Shown here in pieces: positions 38,531 through 48,523 of a DNA stretch of 53,444 nucleotides. How positions within the stretch are numbered: the stretch's first letter is position 1; the number at the start of each line of letters is the position of its first letter. Both the position numbers and the translations under genes were made by a program. The DNA is from Symbiodinium natans (lineage: Eukaryota; Sar; Dinophyceae; Suessiales; Symbiodiniaceae). The DNA lies in assembly GCA_905221605.1 (NCBI GenBank), contig CAJNDS010002746.1:1108389-1161832 (forward strand), read 5' to 3'. Under the pieces are notes generated by a model. That model saw nothing but the letters and a program-made list of their open reading frames with translations, did not search any database and was not told the origin of the DNA.

Positions 38531-38539
38531 CTACAAGTT

Positions 38540-39480
38540 AACGAACTAAATGATAAGATCTTTTTGCACGACACAGCATTACCAAATTATTGTTCACAGT
38601 GAAGATATGTCTATGTGTGCGTCCTCATACTACAACCTGTGCGAATAAGGTGAACACACGTTTCGCGCTTGGCGGTCAATGATGCATGAACTCATTTGTG
38701 TAAAGTTGTTCACTCAGTTCATTCATTCCACCGTTATTTCCAAGTCTATGAATCATCGGTGCAGAAGGCCTCATGGAACCTAAAACCTAAACCCTAAACC
38801 CTCCGCAAGGGTATTGTCTCTGTGTCGCCTCCTTCACAGGTTGTGTGCTTTTTAGGGGTATAGAGTGTAGGGTGCCCTTCGGGTCCATGAAGAAACCCCT
38901 CCAGCCACCCCACCCCAAATACATGAGTAAAAACAACAGGACAGCAAAAACAAAATCCTTAAACCCGGAGACCCAATCCCTAAAACTTTAGGCCAAGTGC
39001 CCCCCTAAACCCCTAAACCCCTAAACCCCTAAACCCTAAACCCTAAACCCTAAACCCTAAACCCTGAACCCTAAACCCTAAACCCTAAACCTGAACCCCA
39101 AACCTGAACCCTAACCCCTAAACCCTAAACCCTGAACAAGGGTATTGTCTCTATATAGCCTCCTTCACGGGTTGGTTGTGTGCGTTTAGGGGGTTTGGGG
39201 TTTAGGGTTTAGGTCCAAGTTTAGGATTGAGGGTTTAGAGTGTAGGGTGCCCTTCGGGTCCATGAAGAAACCCCTGCAGCCACCCCACCCCAAATACATA
39301 AATGAAAAAACAGGACAGCAAAACAAAAGCACATGCCTAATGCCTAAACCTGGAAACCCAATCCCCAAACCTTTAGGCCCAGTGCCCCCCTCAACCCCTA
39401 AACCCTAAACCCTAAACCGTAAACCCGAAACCCTGAACCCTAAACCCTAAACCCTAAACCCTAAACCCTAAACCCTAAAC
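38540..39480. repeat. Non-coding spacer with a duplicated 200-bp segment
   Basis: 38806-39010 and 39141-39395 share AAGGGTATTGTCTCT, GCCTCCTTCAC.GGTT, GTGTAGGGTGCCCTTCGGGT, CCATGAAGAAACCCCT, and CCACCCCACCCCAAATACAT. The second copy has gained about 50 bases of TTTAGGG-like sequence. AAACCCT units separate and follow the copies. 38560-38790 is unique and AT-rich without a gene. Confidence 0.8.
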
Positions 39481-39481
39481 C

Positions 39482-39820
39482 CTAAACCCTAAACCCTAGC
39501 GTGCCCCGCTCACTGCTGCCCAGCATCAGCGCCCCGAAGCGGTCCGCCAGCGCACCTGCGGCCGCCCACGCGGGCGCTTGTCCCCGAATTGCTGGCGCTC
39601 GTCTGCGAATTGTTGGTGCTATTTTTCGGCGCTTGTCCGCGAATTGTTGGCGCTTGTCCGCGAAGTGTTGGCGCTCGTCCGCGAATTGTTGGTGTTTTTT
39701 TCGACGCTTGTCCGCGAATGGTTGGCGCTTGTCCGCGAATTGTTGGCTCCGTGAATTGTTGGTGCTTTGCCGCGAATTGGCGCTTGTCCGCGAATTGTTG
39801 GCGGAAAACCGCGAATCCAT
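39482..39820 (-). CDS. Heptad-repeat protein segment QQFADKR
   Basis: A 21-bp tandem repeat (about 39585-39805) keeps one minus-strand frame open and encodes QQFADKRQPFADKRRKKHQQ then FADERQHFADKRQQFADKRR. The frame continues into non-repeat sequence as AWAAAGALADRFGALMLGSS. Seven-residue periodicity matches a helical heptad. The frame shifts in places (PTIRRRAPAIRG), so some units have slipped. It may be a real coiled-coil exon or a minisatellite that happens to be open. Confidence 0.4.
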   Translation of the reverse strand: MDSRFSANNSRTSANSRQSTNNSRSQQFADKRQPFADKRRKKHQQFADERQHFADKRQQFADKRRKIAPTIRRRAPAIRGQAPAWAAAGALADRFGALMLGSSERGTLGFRV

Positions 39821-39909
39821 TAGCCGTTAAATATACATAGGTTGCAGAGTGTTCAGTGTCGCGGGTTTAGGGATTAGTACTTTCAGGATTTGGGGTTGAA
39901 TCTTCTTAC

Positions 39910-39991
39910 AGAAAGAGGTTTGAGGACGCTGACACTCTTTGAGGTTCGCATGAGTTTTGCATGGGGACCCTCAGCCCCAAGACGAAGCAAC
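39910..39991 (-). CDS. Exon-like island with GTAAGA donor
   Basis: Between the acceptor AGCAGCAG and the donor GTAAGAAG the minus strand reads CFVLGLRVPMQNSCEPQRVS then ASSNLF. Good border signals at both ends. Confidence 0.5.
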
Positions 39992-40448
39992 CTGCTGCTT
40001 GCTGGATACTGGGGGGCGAGGGGAGGGGGGAGCTTGAGTGTAGGGTTTGGGGAGTTTTGGGATTCAGTGGTCCAGCTGGCGGTGGGTCAAGGATTTAGGG
40101 CTTGATAAGGGTTCAGAGCTTGGGCTTTTGACTTTAGGGCGAGAGGTTTAGGGTCAGGGTGTAGGGTTTAGGGCTTAGGGCTGAGGGCTTAGGGCTTAGG
40201 GCCTAGGGCTTCGGGCAAAATGCGGGAGCCCGTTTACCCTGCTACCCTGATACCCGAAACACTCCCAGACTCCCAACTTCCTTGAGCCCTAAACCCTGAA
40301 CATACCCCTTAACCCCTCACCCTAAACTACATTGGCCCCCCTGCCCCCCACATGAAGAGAAGTACATGTACACATATAGACGTATAATAACACATCAACA
40401 TCTCTGCCACGCCCGTCAAAGAGACCCTAAACCCTTTTCCCTACACCC

Positions 40449-40972
40449 TAGGCCCCGCCACTGCCGTCGGAGTTCAGCCCGCCCCCGACAAAAGCCAGAG
40501 CCTGCGGCAAGAGGGCTGGAGTTTTTGGGGGTTTAGTGTTAGGGTTCAGGGTTTAGGTTTTAGGGTTCAGGTTTTGGGGTTTTGGAATTTCAGGCTTTGT
40601 GGTTTGAGATGCAACTAAGGTTCAGGTGGGGGTTGTGGTGTTTAGGGTGCACTTCTAGTAGTTGCATCAGGAATCGAAACGCGGCAGGAACGGGTTTGGG
40701 TTTAGGGCACCAAGGTTATAGAAGGCTTACAGAAAAGACCATGGGGACGCCTCTTCGTTCCTGTGGTGTGCACATTCTAACTCAACCCTTCGCCCCTCAA
40801 TCCCTCAGTCCCTGAAACCCAATAAAATGAACCCCAGACCCTAACACCCCAAACCCTGAAATTCTAGGCCCTAAACCCTAAAACCAAAACCCTCTAAACC
40901 CGAAAACCCTGAAAACATGGGCTCCTGTCGCATCACCGAGGCCGCAGATATGGGAGATCGCACAGAGGACAC
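40449..40972 (-). CDS. Three small exon-like islands
   Basis: 40916-40972 reads VSSVRSPISAASVMRQEPM after GGAAG. 40731-40776 reads CAHHRNEEASPWSF between TTAG and a GTAAGC donor. 40449-40506 reads SGFCRGRAELRRQWRG after CCGCAG. All minus strand, charged, and separated by decayed heptamers. Confidence 0.4.
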
Positions 40973-41176
40973 CTTCCGGATTAGGGTGTAGGGTTGAGCT
41001 TTGGGGTTTGGGGTTTGAGGGTTCAGGGTTTAGCAGGTAGGATACAAGGTTTAGGGTTTAGGGTTTAGCATGTAGGATGTAGGTTTAGGGTTTCATGGTT
41101 TAGGGTTTCAGGGTTGTAAGGTTTAGGGTTGGGGTCTTTCGGCGTAGGGTTTCGGGTGAGAGTTTAGGCTTTAAGG

Positions 41177-41525
41177 AAGCTGAAAAGCATTACCATGACA
41201 CACCATATCCACTACCGCAGACCCCTGCCTAATATGTGCATTTTATGTTCATTTAGAGTCTGCCAACTAGGTCTTTCCTAAACAACAACCGTAAACCCAA
41301 AACCAGTAGAACAGTAGTAACTGCTACTGCGGCTGATCTTGGCTCTTCCTCGTGCGCCCACAGTCCCTGTAGTCTTTCGGACGGAAGATGGGGCGTGTGC
41401 TTCGTGACGCATTGCACAGGAAAATGGCTCTAAAGCTAGGCTATGCTGACTTCCATGCGGGATCGCTGAGGGAGGGAGCAACGTGTGCTTGTGGTCCTCC
41501 CTGCGTGTGGGTACTACATCCAAAA
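41177..41525 (-). CDS. Exon-like islands
   Basis: 41290-41525 is open for about 78 codons and reads VPTRREDHKHTLLPPSAIPH then GSQHSLALEPFSCAMRHEAH, His/Pro/Ser-rich. 41177-41224 reads GSAVVDMVCHGNAFQL after GGCAG. The first may be a disordered region of a protein. Product unknown. Confidence 0.4.
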
Positions 41526-41761
41526 CCCCCCACAACTGAGCTCAAAAACGAACCCTGACATCCAGTGAAGACGAAAGACTACTGGCGGCCTTAATCATTG
41601 GAATAGGGTTTTGGAGGCGATTCTCGTAAATCTCTATAGGGACCATAAGGGAATGCTATTAGCAATTACTCCGACCCCCACATTACATCCAGCCTTCTAA
41701 ACGTCAACCCTAAACCCACAACCCCTGAAGCATAACTATCCTAAAGGCCTGAAGCCTAGAT

Positions 41762-41892
41762 CTAGGGGTAGTTACACGGTCTCTTAATATGGTCCCTTAA
41801 AAAGAACGAACCCCTTATATACCCTATACAAATAAAGAGCCCATACTTCAGAGCCCTTTAAAGGAGGTCAGGGCTCATGTAACTACCCGTAG
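41762..41892. mobile_element. Introner-like element, GTAGTTACA family, copy 1
   Basis: Ends CTAGGGGTAGTTACA and TGTAACTACCCGTAG are a 15-bp inverted repeat with one mismatch. Inner TTCAGAGCCCTTTAAAGG is shared with copies at 44674-44805 and about 43680-43735. Confidence 0.7.
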
Positions 41893-42112
41893 ACGACAAA
41901 ACTTAAACCCTACATACCGTACCTCAAACCCACAACCCTAGATCTTCTAAACCCCAAAACCCAAACCCTAACCCTCTCAATCCGAAGCCCCAAACCCCAA
42001 CACCCTAAGGTCTAGGGTTTCGGGTTCAGGGTTTGGGGTTAGGGTTTGGGGTTTAGGGTTTAGAGTTTAGGGTTTAGGGTTTAGGGTTTAGGGTCACCCA
42101 AAAAACCCTCTC

Positions 42113-42189
42113 GAAGCCCTGGCCTCCTCATGCTTGGCCTCCGATTGGCGCTCGAGGCGGCGCACGTCGGCCCGCAACTCGTTGGTGGC
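42113..42189 (-). CDS. Coiled-coil micro-exon
   Basis: After CCTCAG the minus strand reads ATNELRADVRRLERQSEAKH then EEARA, a textbook a/d Leu spacing with Glu/Arg. TTTAGGG arrays lie on both sides (42010-42090 and 42219-42370). Confidence 0.6.
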
Positions 42190-42218
42190 CTGAGGGGTTG
42201 AACTTCGGGTTGAAGGCT

Positions 42219-42370
42219 ATTCAGGTTTAGGGTTTAGGGTTTAGGGTTTGGGGTTTGGGGTTTGGGGTTTAGGGTTTAGGGTTTAGGGTTTAGGGTTTAG
42301 GGTTTAGGGTTTAGGGTTTAGGGTTTAGGGTTTAGGGTTTAGGGTTTAGGGTTTAGGGTTTAGGGTTTAG
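42219..42370. repeat. TTTAGGG array
   Basis: About 21 plus-strand units with three TTTGGGG units near the start. Confidence 0.95.
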
Positions 42371-42532
42371 TGGGGGCAGGGTATCAGGATTGGGGTTCAT
42401 ATGGCTGGGGCTTGGGGTTCAGGGATTTGGGGTTTTTGGGGCTTTGGGGAACTGCAGCAGCGTTACCCCATTGAGGTCTCCTGACTATGGTACTAGCAGC
42501 CACTCTCCCAACTCCATACCCTAAACCTTACC

Positions 42533-42586
42533 CGGCGGCGCCTCGATCATGCGATCACGCTCCTGCGTCGCCTGCTCCAGACGCGC
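42533..42586 (-). CDS. Coiled-coil micro-exon
   Basis: After TGAAAG the minus strand reads ARLEQATQERDRMIEAPP. Highly charged helix, 54 bases, between arrays. Confidence 0.55.
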
Positions 42587-42619
42587 CTTTCAGGGGGGTG
42601 GTTCGGGCTTTGGGCTTTG

Positions 42620-42888
42620 GGCTTAAGGTTTAGGGTTTAGCGTTTAGGGTTTAGGGCTTAGGGCTTAGGGCTTAGGGCTTAGGGCTTAGGGCTTAGGGCT
42701 TAGGGTTTAGGGTTTAGGGTTTAGGCGTTAGGCTTTAGGGCTTAGGGCTTGGGGTTCAGGGCTTAGGGCTTAGGGCTTAGGGTTTAGGGTTTAGGGTTTA
42801 GGCGTTAGGCTTTAGGGCTTAGGGCTTGGGGTTCAGGGCTTAGGGCTTAGGGCTTAGGGCTTAGGGTTTAGGGTTTAGGGTTTAGGGT

Positions 42889-42920
<32 letters not shown>

Positions 42921-42940
42921 GGTTTAGGGTTTAGGGTTTG
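42620..42940. repeat. TTTAGGG/CTTAGGG array with a 77-bp higher-order unit
   Basis: The marker TTAGGCGTTAGGCTTTAGGG occurs at 42721 and 42798, 77 bases (11 heptamers) apart, followed by the same order of CTTAGGG, CTTGGGG, TTCAGGG units. The block ends with about five TTGAGGG units. Confidence 0.9.
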
Positions 42941-43102
42941 GGGGAGCTTCGGGCTTCGGGCTTAGGGCTTAAGTTGAGGGGGGAGGGTCTAGGGCGCCAG
43001 CTGACACCCTTCCTAAATCCCAAACTCACGAAGATGTCCCACAAACTTCCTGCACTTCCTAAACAACGACCCCCAAAACATTGTCAACCCCCCCCCCCCC
43101 CC

Positions 43103-43211
43103 CAGGACGCCCAAAAAAGAGAGCCTTTGCAACTGGAAACCTGCAAGATACAGACTTTGCTATGGGTAGGTGTTAGCTTGAAAACTCCCGAAACGAAGCC
43201 CACGGTTCGGC
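43103..43211 (-). CDS. Exon-like island, 36 codons
   Basis: The minus strand reads TVGFVSGVFKLTPTHSKVCI then LQVSSCKGSLFWASW. A 20-base neighbour, 43030-43049, reads EVCGTS between GCAG and a GTGAGT donor. Less charged than the coiled-coil exons. Confidence 0.45.
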
Positions 43212-43218
43212 TCCAGGC

Positions 43219-43465
43219 TTAGGGTTTAGGGTTTGGGGTTTAGGGCTTAGGGTTTAGGGTTTCGGGTTTCGGGTTTAGGCTTTAGGGTTTAGGGTTTAGG
43301 GTTTAGGGTTTGGGGTTTAGGGTTTGGGGTTTGGGGTTTGGGGTTTGAGGGTTTGGGGTTTGAGGGTTGAGGGTTTAGGGTTTAGGGTTTAGGGGTTTGG
43401 GGTTTGGGGTTTAGGGGTTAGGGTTTAGGGTTTAGGGTTGAGGGTTGAGGGTTTAGGGTTGAGTT
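43219..43465. repeat. Mixed TTTAGGG/TTTGGGG/TTGAGGG array
   Basis: About 33 units in short blocks of each variant. The bordering minus-strand island (about 43478-43527) reads AWTRQRQVLEAPSG. Confidence 0.9.
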
Positions 43466-43745
43466 TGGATCCAGCCCGAAGCCACTTGGCGCCTCGAGCA
43501 CTTGCCGCTGCCTTGTCCAGGCCTCACTTCTTAGGCGAGTTGCATGGTCCCTTAGAATGGGCCCTTAACAGGGGACCCCTTGTAAACCCTAAACCCCTAA
43601 ACTCTAATCCCTAAACCCTGACCCTCAACCCTAAACCCTAAACCCTTACATACCCTGGACAGCCCAAGGGCCGTTACGTCAGAACCCTTTCAAGGAGGTA
43701 AGGGACCCATATTAAGGGCCCATACTGCTTCCCTTAGATCACTTG

Positions 43746-43870
43746 CTTAGACCCACGAGTAACCCAGGAAGGCAAAGGGCGCCCATTTTTGTTTTAAAGG
43801 GGCTTCTCAGGGAACCCTAAACCCTAAACCCCTAAAAAAGGGAATGAGGGGCCGACTCTGGGTCTCCTAG
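43746..43870. mobile_element. Introner-like element, CTAGACCCA family, copy 3, with heptamers inside
   Basis: Ends CTTAGACCCACGAGTA and CGACTCTGGGTCTCCTAG correspond to the other two copies. AAACCCT units (43813-43832) interrupt the core after CTCAGGGAACC. 43912-43930 next to it reads EQKDP and a GTAAGT donor. Confidence 0.6.
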
Positions 43871-44210
43871 TTGGAGCTTCCCAAAAGAAAAAGGGGGAGG
43901 AGCCAACAACTTACGGGGGTCCTTCTGCTCCTGCACCCCGGGTTAAAGGTTGAGGGTTTAGGGTTTAGGGTTGAGGGTTTAGGGTTTCGGGTCCCTCAAT
44001 CCTAAACCCTAAACCCTGAACCCTAAACCCTTTTGGTAGCTTAGGGGGGTACCGGGTAGCATCATGGGCAGGACCACCCCGAAGACCCGAGCCCCAAGCT
44101 GGGTAGCTTTTGGAGGCCTCTAAACCCTAAACCCCAAACCCTCAACCCTCAAACCCTCAACCCGCAACCCCAGACCCCTAAACCCTAAACCCTAAACCCT
44201 AAACCCTAAA

Positions 44211-44270
44211 CCCGAAGGGCCTCGCCTCGGCCTCAAGCGCTCGCACCTCTGCTTGCTCATCCTGCCGTGG
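44211..44270 (-). CDS. Coiled-coil micro-exon
   Basis: The minus strand reads PRQDEQAEVRALEAEARP, charged helix with Leu/Val/Ala core positions. AAACCCT on the left, TTTAGGG (44320-44385) on the right. Confidence 0.55.
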
Positions 44271-44436
44271 GGGCGGGGAGGGGCGGAAGGGGGGGGGGGC
44301 CTACTTGGAGGTTTGGGGGTTTAGGGTTTAGGGTTTAGGGTTTAGGGTTTAGGGTTTAGGGTTTAGGGTTCAGGGGTTTAGGGTTTAACTCGGGCTTAGG
44401 GTGTAGGGTCATTACGGTTATAACCCCAACTAAACC

Positions 44437-44610
44437 CCCCCGTGAAGCAAGTTCTGAACCTTGGCTGCTTCATAGAATGCATATTGGCACCCCATAATTG
44501 CGTTACACCCTAAACCCTAAACCCTAAACCCTAAACCCTAAACCCTAAACCGTGGCTCCATAGGCTGGCAACGCACGCATTTTTGCTCAAGAACTCGATG
44601 TGGGCATTTC
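44437..44610 (-). CDS. Two consecutive exon-like islands
   Basis: 44551-44610 reads NAHIEFLSKNACVASLWSH after AACCAG. 44437-44495 reads MGCQYAFYEAAKVQNLLHGG. The intron between holds AAACCCT (44506-44549). Helical, with Cys and aromatic residues; family not recognised. Confidence 0.5.
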
Positions 44611-44673
44611 CTGGTTCACTAGTTCACGATGCAAGGCTTGGGGATTACAACACCGGAGCCCCAAATTCTTAGG

Positions 44674-44805
44674 CTAGGGATGGCCCCTTCATATGGGGTC
44701 CCCTTGTCTCCCCCTCATACACCCTATACCACCCAAGGGCCCGAACTTCAGAACCCTTCAAAGGGGGCAAGGCCAGCATATCAAGGGCCCATGTAACTAC
44801 CCTAG
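44674..44805. mobile_element. Introner-like element, GTAGTTACA family, copy 2
   Basis: CTAGGGATGGCCCCTTCATA at the left and GGCCCATGTAACTACCCTAG at the right; inner ACTTCAGAACCCTTCAAAGG is near-identical to copy 1. 132 bp against 131 bp. Confidence 0.6.
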
Positions 44806-45071
44806 CCCTAAACCCTAAACCCTAAACCCTAAACCCCAAACCCTAAACCCCTCAGAATGTCAAGTCCGAAACCCAACGAAAACAATCCGAAGTCCCACCG
44901 CAACCTAAACCCTTAATCTTTTCATCCTCAGTCCTTCCAATATATCCCATCCTCAACCCTAAACCCCAAACCCTCAACTCTAAAAACCCTAAACACCCCT
45001 AAACAAACCCTTTAAAAAAAAAAAAACCATAAGAACCCTAAAAGCCCCTAAGCATGGCAAGACCCTTCGAC

Positions 45072-45119
45072 CTCCAGGTCCAAGGCTGGGGGCCGCCACC
45101 GGCGGCCCGCCGACTCCTC
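45072..45119 (-). CDS. Micro-exon
   Basis: After CCTGTAG the minus strand reads EESAGRRWRPPALDLEV. A TTTAGGG array (45135-45415, about 38 units with TGTAGGG and TTTGGGG variants) borders it. Confidence 0.4.
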
Positions 45120-45134
45120 CTACAGGAGCTCGGG

Positions 45135-45415
45135 TTTCGGGTTTAGGGTTTAGGGCTTCGCGCTTAGGGGTTTAGGGTTTAGGGTTTAGGGTTTAGGGTT
45201 TAGGGTTTAGGGTTTAGGGTGTAGGGTTTAGGGTTTAGGGTGTAGGGTTTAGGGTTTGGGGTTTGGGGTTTAGGGTGTAGGGTTTAGGGTTTAGGGTTTA
45301 GGGTTTAGGGTTTGGGGTTTAGGGTTTAGGGTTTAGGGTTTAGGGTTTGGGGTTTAGGGTTTAGGGTTTAGGGTTTAGGGTTTAGGGTTTAGGGTTTAGG
45401 GATTCGGGTTTAGGG
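45135..45415. repeat. TTTAGGG array
   Basis: Long plus-strand array. TTTGGGG and TGTAGGG variants recur at intervals of 28-56 bases, hinting at higher-order copying. Confidence 0.95.
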
Positions 45416-45492
45416 CGGGGAGGTTGGGTAGCTGAAGCTTAAACTTTGGGCTTCAGGTTAAACCCCAAACCCCAAACCCTAAACCCGAAACC

Positions 45493-45573
45493 CTTGTGGC
45501 TTCAGCTCTGCTTCGCAGGCCTGGGCCTTCTCAGGGGCAGCGGTGCGATGGGTGACGCTGGCAAGCCTCAGTT
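45493..45573 (-). CDS. Helical micro-exon
   Basis: The minus strand reads QLRLASVTHRTAAPEKAQAC then EAELKP. Charged helix with one Pro break. AAACCC units lie to its left. Confidence 0.45.
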
Positions 45574-45904
45574 GGTTCAGAGGGTCTAGGGTTTACGGCT
45601 GAAGCCTCCGGAGGAGGGTACCCTAAACCCTGAACCCTGAACCCTACTGATGGAACTCTACCTCCCTCTGACCTTTACGGTTGCACCCTTGGGTTTGGGG
45701 ACCCTTTCCCGAGCTTCTTGAAGGGGTTTAGGGTTTAGGGTTTAGGGTTTAGGGTTTAGGGTTTCGGGTTTCGGGTTTCGGGTTTAGGGTTTAGGGTTGA
45801 GGGTTTAGGGTTTAGAGTTTAGGGTTTGGGGTCAGGGCAATATTAGGAGTATACTAGGGGAAACACTTGAGCTGTACAACCTTTGAGGGCACCCTTGAAA
45901 CTAC

Positions 45905-45997
45905 CCAACAAGAACCTCCAGTGCCCCCTCAGTGCGAGCCCTCGCACCCAAGGGCCTCCCAAAACGCCACAAAACTCCGATAAGAAGCTCGGCAAGC
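45905..45997 (-). CDS. Exon-like island, 31 codons
   Basis: The minus strand reads LAELLIGVLWRFGRPLGARA then RTEGALEVLVG, followed by a GTAGTT donor-like site. Amphipathic helix. Product unknown. Confidence 0.5.
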
Positions 45998-46068
45998 CCT
46001 GAACCCTTTCTCTCTCAGCCCTAAACCCCTCATTGCCCTAAACCCCCTAAACTCCTGAAGTTGTGCTT

Positions 46069-46329
46069 TCAAGAACTCTCAACCCTCCTAATTGCCTTAA
46101 GAACCCCCCAAAAAATAGAAAGTATTCTTCCTTTCAAGGGTAATGTAGGGATTCTTATTCTTTCTTTTTTTGGGGAGGCTCTTAAGCAAACGGTGGAACC
46201 CCACAGGCCCCCTGAGGGTCCTGACAGAGCCGCCTCGGACTCGGAGCGGTCCCGGAGGATCTGCTGAAGGCGCTCCTGCGGAAGTCCCGAACCCCGACAC
46301 CCTAAAGACCCTAACACCCCCAAACCCAA
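46069..46329 (-). CDS. Coiled-coil exon and downstream frame
   Basis: The minus-strand frame contains GLPQERLQQILRDRSESEAA then LSGP (about 46205-46290), a clear coiled-coil segment. The continuation RASPKKERIRIPTLPLKGRI is less certain and may be intron. A neighbour at about 46424-46490 reads VDKSSDGAVEASNSDRQPRV. Confidence 0.5.
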   Translation of the reverse strand: MGLGVLGSLGCRGSGLPQERLQQILRDRSESEAALSGPSGGLWGSTVCLRASPKKERIRIPTLPLKGRILSIFWGVLKAIRRVESS

Positions 46330-46494
46330 AACCCCAAACCCTAAACCCTAAACCCTACAAACCCCAAACCCTAAACCCTAAACCCCAAAGCCTAAACCCT
46401 AAACCCTAAAGGCCGGAAGTCCGCAGACTCGAGGCTGGCGGTCTGAATTGGAGGCTTCCACGGCCCCGTCTGAGGATTTGTCCACGCTTAGACC

Positions 46495-47785
46495 TAAAAA
46501 ACTCAAAACAATCCTAAACAAAGCCCTACCTGGAACCCCGACAACCCAATTATTTTTGGTCGTTGGGTTTTTTACGGGTTTTTACGGGCGTTTAGGGGGA
46601 ATTACGGGCGTTTAGGAAATTTATGGGCGTTCTGCTTTGGGCTCTTGAAATTACGGATAATTATGGGCGTTTAGTGGTTTGTGAGGATTGGTGCAGAATT
46701 ATGGGCGTTTAGGGGTTTTATGGGCGTTTAGGGGTTTCCGGGTTCATCCAAACAAACAGGGCTGAATATGCCAAAAACAACAAGCCCTGAGCCCCTCAAA
46801 ACCTTATCATCCCAAAGCCCTATATAAGCCCTTCACCCGAAGCCTGCAGGGATTTTGCTAACCCAAGCTTCCTAAAAGACCCCCCTGGGACCCCACCCTG
46901 CTCAAAACCTCAAGCATTTTGGGACCCCATTTCGGCCATTGAGGTTTTTGGGGATTTGCTTTGAAAGGGTTTTTTGGAATTTTCCTGGGCCGGCCTGGCC
47001 ATAAAGCCTGCAGGTTTTGTAGGGTTTTACAGGGTGTTAGGGTTCTTGCAAGGGTTTTAGGCTTCTAGGGTTTTAAGGCCTTTATTGGGTTTAGGGCTTG
47101 ATGGGCTTAGGGTTTGAGGGCTTTAGAGTTTAGGGGTCCTCTGGATTGTAGGTCAAGCTTCAGTTTCAGGGGTTTGGGGATTTCAGGCGGCTTTCCGTAG
47201 ATTTCAGGGGTTTGCCGTAGATTTCGGGTTTTTCGTAGGGAGTTCACAGCTTTCCGTGTGGAATTATGGGTTCTATGTTTCGAGGGGTGGGCTGCATGAG
47301 TTGTTGGATCTGAAGGCCCCTTCAAGGCATCACAGAGCCTAAAGCCTTTCCGTGACCTTTCCGCGCCAGTCCCAATTATGGATTGTTGCCGTTTTTTAGC
47401 GGTTTTTTATAGGCGTTTTTATGCGTGGATTCTTTCCGTAGGGGCCCACGCCGGAAACAGGGGGCTTTCCGTAGACTTCAGGGGGTTTTCCGTAGATTTC
47501 GTGTTTACCGTAGGGAGTTCACAGCTTTCCGTGGAATTATGGGTTCTATGTTTCGAAGGGTGGGCTGAGCTGTTGGATCTGAGAGGTTTTCAAGGCATCA
47601 CAGAGCCTACGGCCTTTCCGTGATCTTTCCGCGCCAGTCCCAATTATGGATTTTTACGGTTTTTTACGGTTTTTTACGGCTTTTTTACGGTTTTTTATGG
47701 GCGTTTTTGCGTGGATTCTTTCCATAAGGGCCCACGGAAACCCCACGGAAAGCCTAAATCAACAAGTTTACGGGCGAATTACGGG
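46495..47785. repeat. ACGGGCGTTT-rich region with a 280-bp tandem duplication
   Basis: TTACGGGCGTTT and TTATGGGCGTTT motifs are scattered over 46555-46740 and 47640-47830. 47160-47460 and 47461-47745 are two copies of a segment with TTTCCGTAGA.TTCAGGGG, GTAGGGAGTTCACAGCTTTC, AAGGCATCACAGAGCCTA and CCGCGCCAGTCCCAATTATG. Minus-strand ORFs here (for example KHRTHNSTRKAVNSLRK) are not convincing. Confidence 0.7.
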
Positions 47786-47788
47786 TTT

Positions 47789-47932
47789 TTACGGGCGTTT
47801 AATAAAGATTACGGGCGTCTGGGCTGCTATTGCCGATCCTAGCGATCCTAGCAGCTGGAAAAAACAGTCCAACTTCGCAACTGTCGTGGCAAAAGAACGA
47901 AAAATGAGGTTAACAAATCCGGTCCAATTCAA
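47789..47932 (-). CDS. Exon-like island with stop, hydrophobic
   Basis: The minus strand reads LNWTGFVNLIFRSFATTVAK then LDCFFQLLGSLGSAIAAQTP and VIFIKRP and TAA. It is strongly protein-like over 40 codons; the last residues overlap the ACGGGCGTTT motif, so the true end may be earlier. Confidence 0.45.
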   Translation of the reverse strand: MNWTGFVNLIFRSFATTVAKLDCFFQLLGSLGSAIAAQTPVIFIKRP

Positions 47933-48117
47933 CCCACACCTATACCCCAAACCCCTCGGAAGTCCTGGCTGGAGCTTATATGGTGAATAGGGCTTATATG
48001 GGTTTGTCTACAGGGTCTCCTCATATACGGTCGTGTGGCAGAACCGTTATACCCCAACCCACCCCAACCTAAAAACCCTGCAAGTCCTGAGGCTTAGGGT
48101 CTGGGGTTTGTTTCGTC

Positions 48118-48320
48118 TTCTCATAATAAGTGTCGCTTGTGCTTGGGGGTCGGCAGGGTTGGTGTTAAAGACTCAGAATAACCTATATTGTTGTGCTATA
48201 CAGGGCTTCGAGAAAGGTTGGCTGAGGCTTAGGGTCTCTGGGGTCCGGGGTTATCAAGTCTCCTGATAAGTGTCGCTTGGGCAGGTCCATATATCGTTGG
48301 TCTATACAGGGCTTCGGGAA
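48118..48320. repeat. Diverged tandem duplication
   Basis: GATAAGTGTCGCTTG and CTATACAGGGCTTCG.GAAAGGTT each occur twice (48122/48265 and 48198/48301). No gene was recognised in 47950-48470. Confidence 0.6.
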
Positions 48321-48523
48321 AGGTTTGAGAAGGATTGTGGGTCGGATTTTACAGTTGGGTTCGCCGGAGCATTCCTGTGTTCCCTCTCTAAACCCCTAAA
48401 CCCTTCAACCTTGCAGGAGCTGGAAGGGGACAGGGTTCAGGCTTCACTATAAGCTTGGTGCTTGGTGGGTTGTATTGGTACATTTTATTATGCCGAATTC
48501 TCATTTCCCCGATTTTGCAAGTA

